This document shows positions 10,883-19,577 of a stretch of 30,424 nt of DNA, one piece after another; the stretch's first letter is position 1, and the number at the start of each line of letters is the position of its first letter. Source of the DNA: Paraglomus occultum (taxonomy: Eukaryota; Glomeromycota; Glomeromycetes; Paraglomerales; Paraglomeraceae); the NCBI GenBank assembly GCA_910592205.1, contig CAJVPJ010000294.1:1-30424 (forward strand). Direction: 5' to 3'. Under the pieces are notes generated by a model that made no database searches, had not been told where the DNA came from, and saw nothing but the letters and a program-made list of their open reading frames with translations. The position numbers and the translations under genes are program-made.

Positions 10883-12547
10883 ATGGAAGAGGAGCCAATA
10901 AATGAATAGTAAGTCTGAATTATTCTCATATAAAACGCAACATAAACACCCTAGCGCTAACCGTCTTTTCAAACAGTGAGCGCCAACGCTTGGAAAATAT
11001 ACGACGCAACCAGGAAATTCTTAGACAGCTCGAAATTCCTGAAGCGGCAAATTTGCTTAGACCACAGCCAAAGCCAAAGCCGAAACCACGACAAAAGGTC
11101 AAAGTCAAGACCGAACTAAAATTGCCAACGCGACAGTCTTTGAGACTACGAGGGGTTCAACCTGATTCTCAAGAAGCGAAGCGTAAACGTGATGAAGAGC
11201 GGCTGAAGATAGAACAAATTGCTCAAGCGAAGCGAGCTAGGGTGAAAGGAAATGTTGTATTGAAAGCCGAAGATGGAGAAGGAATAGAAGACACGGAATC
11301 TTTTGTGACGTACTTGGAGGGATTGACTAAGGATGCAGTCGTCATTAAGAAGGAGCTCACCGATAGTGATGAAACTGAAGAGGAAAATGAGATTAAAGCG
11401 AATCATATTAAGCATGTATATAAGAATTTAAAAATATCGACGGATTGGCCGTCTGTTAAAGTAACACCTGAACGTATATATTGCGCGGCTGTGCACCCCA
11501 ACTCGGATAAAATTCTAGCCTCTTGTGGCGATAAAATGGGTTGGCTTGGTTTCTGGGACGCGAACGGCAAAGCTTTCGATGAGGATGAAGAATTAATGCC
11601 GGTAACGTGGAAGTATAGATTCCACACACGAACGATTTCGTCGATGATGTATTCTCCGACAGATTGCAATCGCCTGTTTACTAGTGCATATGATGGGATG
11701 ATTAGATTTTTTGACCTCGAGAAGGCGACGAGTGTAGAGGCTCATGTTTCTGACGAGAATACTCTATTTACCTGTTTGGATACCATCGACGGGAATGTAA
11801 TTTATTGTTCGAATATTGGGGGGCAATTGGAAGTTAAAGATATCAGGGAACCTATTAATCTGCACACTGTCTATCAACTACATGATCGAAAAATTGGATG
11901 CGTGTCTGTCAATCCTGTGAAGAATGATTATTTAATTACTGCTTCACTCGACAGGACAATGCGTCTATGGGATCTGAGAAAGTTGTCTAAAGACGATCCA
12001 CAGTCTTTAAAACAGATAATTCATTATGGAGCAGTTACCAGTGCCTATTGGAGGCCCGACGGGAAGCAAATAGTATCCACTTCGTTTAATGACAAGATAA
12101 GAGTATTTGACTATGATGAATCATCTGACGAATTGGAAGAACGCTTGACCATACAGCACAATAATCAGACTGGCAAGTAAGTAGGAATGTGTCGAGTAAG
12201 AAATGGAAATCTTGATAACGATTACATAACTAATGTATCATTATAGATGGGTAACTATGTTCCGTTCTACATGGCATCCCAATCCGAACGTTTATCCTCA
12301 CTTTGTCGTGGGCAATATGAAACGAGCGGTTGATATATATTCTGCAATAGATGGGAGGGCTCTTTGTATTTTGCATAGCGATGAACTAACAGCTATTCCT
12401 GGTAAGTATGGCAGTGCCGAATCTACCATTTAATATACAGAGCGATCATTAACAGACAGCATTTTAACAGCTGTGAATGTATTTCATCCAACTCAAAATA
12501 TCATTATAAGTGGGAATGCATCAGGAAGGATGGTGCTCTGGAAATGA
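10883..12547 (+). CDS. CMR1: WD40 DNA-damage-binding protein Cmr1/WDR76
   Basis: Four exons (10883-10908, 10977-12176, 12247-12401, 12471-12547) encode 485 aa. Cmr1/WDR76 proteins are nuclear seven-bladed WD40 proteins linked to DNA damage response and chromatin. The start is fixed by a 26-nt first exon giving MEEEPINEYERQR, which matches the family's N-terminal YE..R..NI..N pattern. A basic, Pro-Lys-rich linker (PQPKPKPKPRQK) and a Glu/Lys coiled region precede WD repeats from about residue 150: KVTPERIYCAAVHP, DKMGWLGFWD, YDGMIRFFD, SLDRTMRLWDLR, STSFNDKIRVFD, and the end blade GNASGRMVLWK. RWVTMF.STWHPNP-type sequence follows the second splice. It runs toward the helicase-like gene and ends 167 bp from it, tail to tail. 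Confidence 0.92.
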
Positions 12548-12713
12548 TCAAATTATATTTCGGAAAGCGTGGATTATGCAAAGATTAAATAATATACAGG
12601 CTGAATTTTGTAAATAATATAATGACTATTGCATTCGTAATTGAAGTTTTAAAATGCAGCGTGATTTGTCTAAAACATCCATATGTCTAACCAATACGTT
12701 AATTAACATCATA

Positions 12714-14907
12714 TCAGAATAAAGTTGCTAGATCACTGGTTACTCGCATCTCGAGCATCTTTACTTTGCAAAAGCTCTCTATTGCTCGGAGATTGCTAAT
12801 GTCCTGCGGTCTTGATGTGACAAAGTTGATGACTACGCCGGGACGACTAAAGCCAGATGGGGTAGTGCATGCAATCCTAGCAAATATATTTCTTTTAGCA
12901 TCTGACATTTGAGAACAAAGAAGACGAATAGGAGCGTAGACATGGTCTTGACAACTTACCTTTGAACGTAAATTTCCGGCCGTGATGGCAAGTCATAATT
13001 GATTGCCAAAGGGACTTGATGAACATCTCTTTGAAGTGCTAGTGCTTGTGTCGTTATCAGTACTCTGTCAGTACCATTTCTAAATCTTGCTAATGCGGCA
13101 TTGTGTTGACTTGGTCCCATATCGTTGTGCTAACAATACAATAGTATAATAAGTAATTGCAGAGATAATAGCGACATCAACAATAACCGTAATTTTACGT
13201 TATACTCACCAGTGCAACAGCATTTAAGTTTTTAGTACATAGTTTGTACATAACATTGTCAATAGTTTGGTTATCATTACAATAAATGATAGCAGATGGA
13301 TGGTTGTTATCTTCAAGCAAATCAGCCAATGCTTCCAGTTTCCAGTCCTCTCTATCTACAGCTATATACAAATAAAACTGCCTAATGTTTTTTACCACCT
13401 GATCTTGTTTTTTGACTAATATCCTCACCGGCTCACGCATCGCAAATATCTCTGTTAAATTCACAATGTCGGGAGTAACGTTTGCAGCAAAAATCAATGT
13501 TTGAACGCTAGTAGTAATTGGAACTTTTTGACGCAACTCTATCAATTGGCTTTTATGTGCGGGTAATATCTGATTATCAGCATCCTCGAGTACAAGTAGT
13601 TTTAATTGTGACAAACTGACGGCACCCAAATTAACCAGGTCTAGCACTCGGTCTGGAGTACCGATGATTATATGAGGCATTTTTTGAACCTTCTTTACGT
13701 CATCGTTTATATTAGTGCCGTTTACACACAACATGTGGTCAAGCGGCGTCATCATTCCATTAATTAGACTACTAAATGTTCGAAAGACATGTCCAGCAGA
13801 CTCTTTGACCGATGACAGAACCAAAGCCTGCGTTTGTTTGTTGTACGGATCAATGTGATGTAGTGTAGGAATCGCAAAAGTTCTCGTTCTTTCTTGACTA
13901 GGCATTGCTTGAGCGATTATATCATCACCTTTGATAATTAACGGAATACTACATTGCTGGATTGAGGTAGGGCGATCAAGCCTAAAATCGTAAAATAAGT
14001 TGCGAGATCATAAATAAGTGGACGAAAAAATGAGTTCTGATGACGCATCGAACTACATACCCTAAGGCCAATATCGAACAAAGAAGCTCGGGTTTAAGCC
14101 GCATACTCTCAAACAGGTTTGGCATATCGTCTGCTGAATGCTCAGGAATCTGTCAAACAAAAAAAAAAGAGAAAGGGGTCAAAAAAGGAAAAGACGCAAG
14201 CAAGGATGATCTCGTTTTTGTAAGATTCTTACAGATGTATTGTTAATGCTGCCAGCACCATTCCCACTTTTCGGGCTGTTCGCGCTATTTATACTATTCA
14301 AACTGTTCACACTTTCCAAACTGTTCATACTATTCATACTGTTCACACTATTCACACTCTCTCTCTTTTCATCATCTGGTGACAGTGAATACGATAATTG
14401 AGGAGGAATTGGTGGTTGGCGCTGCTGTTCTCTCGACTCTGCTAATGAATACCCAGATCTCTGCTCATATCCCCCAACGCTAATCCGATGTAAAGGCGTC
14501 AAAGAACTTCGCTTAGCCTGACTCTGTAACTTGGGTTGTGGTGTGGTTGATAACGGCGTTGCTAATTGAGAATTCAGTTTATGAATACCATTGTCAGCAC
14601 GGAGGCTTGTAGCACGGTTGCCGACAGTATCATCACCTTCTAGTTGTTGGATCTCCTGATCTTGTTTTCGTTGTTCTCGCTGTTCCTGACGTTGCTGTTG
14701 TTGAAGCAAATGTGATACGTTCTTGTTTAATTCTAGTATTTGTTGAGTAAGCCCATGTATTGCGTCCTCAATTCTCTTTATGCTATTTGCAATGTCATTC
14801 AATGCTGGTTGTTGATCAGTTATGCCGCCGGCGGAGAATGGTGGAGAAGGTTCGTCTGCGCAGGAATCGCTGTGAATAGAGGCAACTATTGAGTTTGTTT
14901 CTTCCAT
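12714..14907 (-). CDS. eIF4A-derived DEAD-box pseudohelicase
   Basis: Five minus-strand exons (14907-14233, 14149-14061, 13981-13210, 13129-12960, 12876-12714) give 622 aa. Residues 1-225 are low-complexity: a Gln-rich coiled coil (ILELNKNVSHLLQQQQRQ) and N-S-x tripeptide repeats. Residues 226-622 align along both RecA domains of eIF4A: LALGLDRPTSIQQ (Q motif), GTPDRVLDL, MREPVRILVKKQ, RQFYLYIAVDREDWK, RVLITT, INYDLPS and GVVINFV are eIF4A-like. The ATPase and helicase motifs are not: Walker A AQSGTGKT is AQAMPSQERT (278-287), PTRELA is SSVKESA, DEAD is EDAD (387-390), SAT is AAN, and HRIGRSGR is QRIACTTP. ATP hydrolysis is therefore unlikely. The frame is open throughout with normal introns, arguing against a pseudogene. 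A translation- or RNA-scaffold role is inference only. Confidence 0.85.
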
Positions 14908-15002
14908 GAAAGTAAGAGAAAAGGGATGGAAAATTGTATTTAAGGGGAATCAGAACTTGTAAAAGAACATTCAGCATGATCCCAAAATAGCATATTGTAG
15001 CA

Positions 15003-15265
15003 CTATGTTTCATAAGTTCGTGAGCAAGCCCGTTTTATTCGAACGCTGATGTCAGATGAACGAAAAAATCGATCGGAAAGAAGTATGGTTTCGTTAAACA
15101 AAAAAATAATCGGATTACCGAACATTGACTAATACTTCCGTGAACGTCGGGTTGATCTGCACGCTGCATAAACGCAAATGCCCAAAAAAGACAAACGCAC
15201 CCCGCATATAATCTTGCATAATAATTTGCCTCGAATCGTTTTCAGGAGACAATATTGGAATTCGT
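15003..15265 (-). CDS. Possible 3' exons of a small unidentified gene
   Basis: On the minus strand an open reading (RRIPILSPENDSRQIIMQDY, then GAFVFFGHLRLC, INPTFTEVLVNVR) starts after an acceptor CCAG at 15266 and runs to a GTAATC donor at 15118. Joining to an acceptor at 15046 keeps phase and reaches a stop at 15003. The composition is protein-like and the splice signals fit, but I found no convincing start exon and recognise no family. It lies between the pseudohelicase start and the U2 gene. It may be chance. Confidence 0.25.
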
Positions 15266-15435
15266 CTGGTATAGAAAACAAAGCGTTTTATCAAAAGCAG
15301 ACTCACATTTGCTCAATAGTAATAGACAAACTTTATTAGGACGTGTCATGTTGTTTGGACGATAATTTACATAATGCACGTTATTAATATCAAGCAAGAC
15401 CATGTTATTATCTTGTGTTTTTTCCTTTTCCACTG

Positions 15436-15463
15436 AACCCGCAAACCCGCAAACCCGCAAACC
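15436..15463. repeat. Short tandem repeat, 8-bp unit AACCCGCA x 3.5
   Basis: Three perfect AACCCGCA units and a half unit lie 17 bp beyond the 3' end of the U2 snRNA gene. They are too short and lack spacers, so they are not a CRISPR. They could be a 3'-processing element or a chance microsatellite. Confidence 0.7.
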
Positions 15464-15480
15464 ACTCTTTGTTTATACAA

Positions 15481-15665
15481 TGGGCGTCAACCTAGAAGTA
15501 GTGCAATACTAGGGACACCCGCGGAAGAGGTATGGCAAGCCAGGGACCTCCTCCCAATTGCAAAAATTAGTCTAATATCGTAAGGGTTCAGTGAACCCTG
15601 TTACAGATATTACACTGTAAAGAACAGATACTACACTTGATCTTAGCCAATAGGCTTGAGAGGAT
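15481..15665 (-). ncRNA. U2 spliceosomal snRNA
   Basis: Read on the minus strand from 15665, the sequence begins ATCCTCTCAAGCC and contains GGCTAAGATCAAGTGTAGTA followed by TCTGTTCT, the nearly invariant U2 5' region. GUAGUA is the branch-point-pairing element. A stem II region (TTACAG..CTGTAA) follows, then an Sm-type site AATTTTTG near 15571-15564, and a terminal stem-loop CTAG..TATTGCACTACTT..CTAG that matches U2 stem IV. The length of about 185 nt is the usual U2 size. The 5' end is set by homology and the 3' end is approximate. Substitutions at positions 4-14 keep the stem I pairing plausible. U2 is required for removing the many introns in this window. Confidence 0.94.
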
Positions 15666-15697
15666 TAAAAAAACTTGAGGGCCTTGGGGGGTTGGTG

Positions 15698-15706
15698 TAT
15701 TTATAT
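15698..15706 (-). promoter_or_regulatory. TATA-like element of the U2 gene
   Basis: ATATAAATA on the minus strand ends about 33 bp upstream of the U2 5' end, the normal distance for a TATA element. It is preceded by a CT-rich stretch. This is inference from spacing. Confidence 0.5.
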
Positions 15707-15977
15707 GAAATGAGGTAGAAGACGCAGTTTATGGGATTTATTTCGTGTCGATAAATTTTATTGGGTGACTAATACCGCAGTCACATGCATGCGGATGACT
15801 AATTATTGTAATTAATAGTTTTTCAATTAAAGGCTCAATTCTTTGATCTTTTACCGCATCCAATTACTAGATGTCGATAATATTAAGTTACTATGTATAT
15901 TAGTGTTACAAACTCATGCTAATACTTGACTCTTACATGATTTAACACTGCCCAATCCCCACCCAAACCTTTCTTCC

Positions 15978-17277
15978 TCATCGAAGCAAGGTACCAAATA
16001 CTTTATCCCAGAACTTGCTCGTAATTCCATAACCCAATTCATAGTTCTTATAATGATGTGCTAGGTGATATGTTTTCATCTCTCGCAAATGCATAGTAAA
16101 TGGACGAGCATGATGGAGATGGTAATGCGTCAAATCGTAGCATACGTAGCCAAAGACAATCCCAGCGACGGCAGCATGAGCAATGTATTTAGGGAAGACT
16201 GCGTAGGTTCCGCGTAAGATGGGAACAGCGAGTGATATACCAAGAACAGGTGGCATCACGAGGCGATATCTGGATTGGAAATGTTTATATTAGTAATAAA
16301 TATCCGGAAGCGCAAGCAGTAATAGAGGCGTATAATAAAGTTACATTTAAATGCAAAGAATAGCATTCGAGTTAACAAACTATCACACCACTGTATATTC
16401 CTACACATGCTTCAATCATGATCCTTTCGCTCTGTAATGTAATCCCTTACCTGTCCATGGGCAAATAATGATGAATCCCGTGCAAAGCGAAATGTACACA
16501 CAGCGCATACTGATTGTCCGGTAAATAATAATCCAAATGGAACAAGAATCTATGCAGCATATATTCCAACACTGACCAAATAGCCATTCCGATCGCAAAC
16601 CACACGCCCGCACTCGCTACTTCCAATCGTTCGCTAGCAATAGATAAATTATACAGTGAAATTGGTATCCAGATGATTGGAATAACATACCAAGGCGTCT
16701 TGGTTAGCATTTCAAGAATGTCGTTTTCGAACAAGCGTGCTGAGTAAGAGAGATGACGGGGTTGATGGACTTGTTTTAAGTAAAAGTCTTTGGTAAATTT
16801 GGAGTTGAGCATTTGTGTGAAGAGTGGTTGATTGAGGTTGAGAAATTTGAGTTTTTCGTAGTCGGCATCGGCGTTGGTATCGATTGGACGAAAATCTTCA
16901 AAGTTGTAATTTGAGGTGCGGGTAGCACCGTTGTTTATACTATTAATCTTGTTGATGATGCGATCATTTTCCACGCCATTCGTATTATCATCAAATCCAC
17001 TAGTCTCATTACAGTTTCCATTAACAACATCGCCTATGCACAGTTCAGCCAATACTTCATAAGCAGATTCAGAATGCTCGTGTGAGAAAGAATCTGCCAT
17101 TATCTTGGTTATTTCTTTTCCTCCCCATTCTTGAATCAGATCCGCACCACCAGGATGGTCAACTGCAAACTCGGACACATCGTAAACTTTGTTATTAAAG
17201 ATCACCCACAAGTCGTCTGGCACGTTATGCTTAGCCACCTCCTCGCGAGTATATCGATATAGCATTCGTCCCGGCAT
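15978..17277 (-). CDS. SCS7: Sphingolipid/fatty-acid 2-hydroxylase (Scs7/FAH1)
   Basis: Two exons (17277-16451 and 16269-15978, joined in phase across a 181-nt intron) encode 372 aa, close to the 384 aa of yeast Scs7. The enzyme hydroxylates the C-2 carbon of very-long-chain fatty acids in ceramide at the ER membrane, using its own cytochrome b5 domain. Residues 5-85 are that domain, with heme ligands in FAVDHPGGADLI (His41) and SFSHEHSESAYE (His66/68). Then come two membrane-helix pairs and the di-iron histidine boxes HRFLFH, HGIHH, HYHLHHARP and HLAHHYKN. A 90-aa Asn-rich linker separates the b5 domain from the hydroxylase domain. Its start is 337 bp from the divergent gene at 17615. Confidence 0.95.
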
Positions 17278-17533
17278 CGCTACAGTTCCAGCAAGTATAA
17301 GAGATCGTTTCTAACTGGAAGTAGTATAATTATGGTGATTTGGGGTTTTTACAAGTTTATGGGTTCCTTTTGCCTGTCAAAAACTGAAGCGAGGCAAAGT
17401 AGAAAAATTTTTTGCCTAATAGGAGAAGTTCGGGCCGATCTACTCCCTACGCAAGTATGAGACAGGAAAAATATCATAATGTGACACTCAGCCAAAGAAC
17501 GATCTAATCCTTATCAGGCATTGAATAAAAAAA

Positions 17534-17539
17534 CACGTG
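17534..17539. promoter_or_regulatory. CACGTG palindrome in the divergent SCS7 / 17615 promoter
   Basis: One CACGTG lies in the 337-bp divergent spacer, 81 bp before the right-hand start codon and 257 bp before that of SCS7. The rest of the spacer shows no other clear element. It is the same core site as at 10717, 10749, 24155 and 29013. Confidence 0.35.
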
Positions 17540-17614
17540 GATTGCACTTGGACTCGTTCGTTCGTATATTGACCCATGTTCATACCCGCATCCACGTAGA
17601 GGCACCCGTCCACT

Positions 17615-18664
17615 ATGGATTTTCCCTACCACACACATTTGCCAAAACATGCCCGTCAGACAGATTCGCAGCGACGTTCGACATCCTGTAGACGGAAAAG
17701 CCTATCTCCGACTTTTGACGATCCGCCCAGTCCTTCAACCTCACCGCGCTCGTCTCCCCGAATGCCGCCACGACCATCAGGCTCCATTCTCACACGAAAA
17801 AATTGGTTAATTCGCATCAACTCCCATCCACTCGATCCACTACCTATTCCTGTTTCTCCGGGCAGAGAAACAAAATCTCCCTTTGTTCCGCCACCCTTAA
17901 AAAGAACGCAGCGTATAGTCTTTGTGCCTGAATCTCAGCTCGGGCTAATGGTTGGGCAGAGAAAAGCTAGGCGTCTTGTGACTGAAGACCTGAACGATAT
18001 ATGTCTACATCGGCCGAAGAAGGTTAGTTTTTCGACTACTGAGGAAATAATTGGAACGCAGGAAGCCTACGATAGCGACAATGAATCAACATCAACTCTT
18101 GCTGATGATAAGGACGATGATGAGACGTGGTATGACTGTAATGAGGATCTTGTGGAGTGTCAAAACAATTGGATGTATAATCAAAATGCTATTGCAGAAA
18201 TGGCTGATTTGGAGAAGAGAAAATATGAGAGATTATGTAATGGAAAGAATATAAATGGGAGGAGCGTAAATGGAAGAAGGGCGATAAATGGCGGGATGAT
18301 GAAGGGAAAGAATACGAGTGCAGAAAGAGTGAATGGGGAACGAGTGAATGGAGAGCGAATGAATGGGAAAAGCGTGAATGGGAAGAGAGTGAATGGAGAA
18401 AGCTTGAAGATAGGGAGTATCGATTCAGAGAACGTGAATGGGGAAGGCTTGAAGATAGAGAGCATTAATACAGAGAGCGTGAATGGAGAGAGCCTGAACG
18501 GAGAGAGTGAAGAAGGGACTGTCGATTGGTTTACACAGAAAATTTTCGGTTGGTTTACAGGCCAAAAACGAAGATTGAATGACGAGAACGAGTGTGATGA
18601 TGGTTCAGCTAAAAAAGTATGTAGGCGTGGTAATGGGTATATATTTGATGCGGATCAACAATAA
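17615..18664 (+). CDS. Disordered protein with RVxF PP1-docking motifs and coding minisatellite
   Basis: A single exon encodes 349 aa. I recognise no family. Residues 1-60 are Ser/Pro/Arg-rich with many SP sites (SPTFDDPPSPSTSPRSSPR), likely phosphorylated. Residues 100-103 (RIVF) and 136-139 (KVSF, inside RPKKVSFS) both fit the RVxF motif by which proteins dock on protein phosphatase 1; an acidic tail after the second one (DDKDDDETWYDCNED) is common in such regulators. Residues about 208-300 are repeats of five residues (VNGER, VNGES, VNGKR). The end has WFTQKIFGWFTGQKRR, which might be an amphipathic or nuclear signal. A PP1-regulatory role is inference from motifs. Divergent from SCS7. Confidence 0.7.
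   Translation: MDFPYHTHLPKHARQTDSQRRSTSCRRKSLSPTFDDPPSPSTSPRSSPRMPPRPSGSILTRKNWLIRINSHPLDPLPIPVSPGRETKSPFVPPPLKRTQRIVFVPESQLGLMVGQRKARRLVTEDLNDICLHRPKKVSFSTTEEIIGTQEAYDSDNESTSTLADDKDDDETWYDCNEDLVECQNNWMYNQNAIAEMADLEKRKYERLCNGKNINGRSVNGRRAINGGMMKGKNTSAERVNGERVNGERMNGKSVNGKRVNGESLKIGSIDSENVNGEGLKIESINTESVNGESLNGESEEGTVDWFTQKIFGWFTGQKRRLNDENECDDGSAKKVCRRGNGYIFDADQQ
18238..18510 (+). repeat. Coding minisatellite, 15-bp unit (VNGE/K-R/S)
   Basis: About fifteen imperfect 15-bp units with core GTGAATGGAGAGAGC encode VNG followed by Glu/Lys and Arg/Ser. Unit number is likely to vary between strains, because such arrays slip. All units stay in frame. Confidence 0.8.
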
Positions 18665-19577
18665 GACTATCGATGTTCGATGATATGAACATGAGACATG
18701 TGGATGTTTGTGCTGTGTGGGTTTAGTTATTTGGCAAGTGATTGCAAACTTTGATTTCCGTGAGTGAATTAATGCGAGTGGTGATTCGTTATTTGAACAG
18801 TTTTATTTTCAAGTGAACATTGTAAATAATAGTATTATCATTACATTTATAAGCAATCTGTAAAAATGCAATTAGAAGTATTTTTTTTTGTATGATATCA
18901 GTTTTAATAATAATAATGTATCAATATATTTGCTATTTGAGTTTCAGAATCTGTTGAACTAGTGACAGGTGACGTGTCTTTACGGTAAAAACTTTAATCG
19001 CGAGACCTTATAGTAAACGGAATGGACCCAACAGCAGCACCCAGACTCTATTACAGAACATATTAACATAAATGTCAAGGAATACAACACAGTTGCAAGA
19101 AAAGTGACCCACTTTCGATTCAACAAGAATAAGCCAACAATCGATAGCCATCAAATTCGTTGAGATCCAAAGCATGCAATGCAGACCTGAATGATCAAGA
19201 AGACCATCCATAAAAATGCGGAGATCTCACGTCAGGAAAAGACGCCAGACACAGGATCTTTTCCGTGCCCGACGTCTTTTTCTGGAAGGGTGGAGTTAAT
19301 AGCTTTGAGCATGTCTCGCACATTCAGTACTCTTTTTATCTTGTCTCGCTCTCCATCAACGAGGCCACTTGAATCTTCATCTTAATCGCTACGCTTATAA
19401 TTACTTAATAGAAAAAAAGGCACAATATACTGTTCTCGTATGATAAAATTTACAAATTTCGCCGTGTTAAAATATTGGTGTACCATTAGCATTTTTAGCA
19501 ATGATTTTCCTTTGAAATTTTGTGTTTCATATGAGACAACCATTTTATCTTTTCAGTGTAAAAGACTAATAACCGAA
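18665..19577. other. Spacer with a coding-like minus-strand stretch
   Basis: No firm gene. The minus strand at about 19388-19246 reads DEDSSGLVDGERDKIKRVLN then DMLKAINSTLPEKD to a stop, and about 19189-19130 reads ALHALDLNEFDGYRLLAYS. Both look like real protein, but I could not join them with proper splice phase or find a start. They may be remnants of a gene or an uncalled small gene. The rest is AT-rich 3' and 5' flank. Confidence 0.35.

Noticed and set aside
12548-12713. A possible gene between CMR1 and the pseudohelicase
   Set aside because: Only 166 bp of AT-rich convergent 3' flank; no exon seen.
15436-15463. AACCCGCA repeats as a CRISPR array
   Set aside because: Units are 8 bp, contiguous and without spacers, and the genome is eukaryotic.
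18181-18465. 94-codon minus-strand frame rich in Phe/Pro
   Set aside because: It is the antisense of the VNGE minisatellite, whose repeat keeps the opposite frame open.
19191-19385. 64-codon plus-strand frame
   Set aside because: The minus strand of the same stretch is more protein-like; neither is a firm gene.
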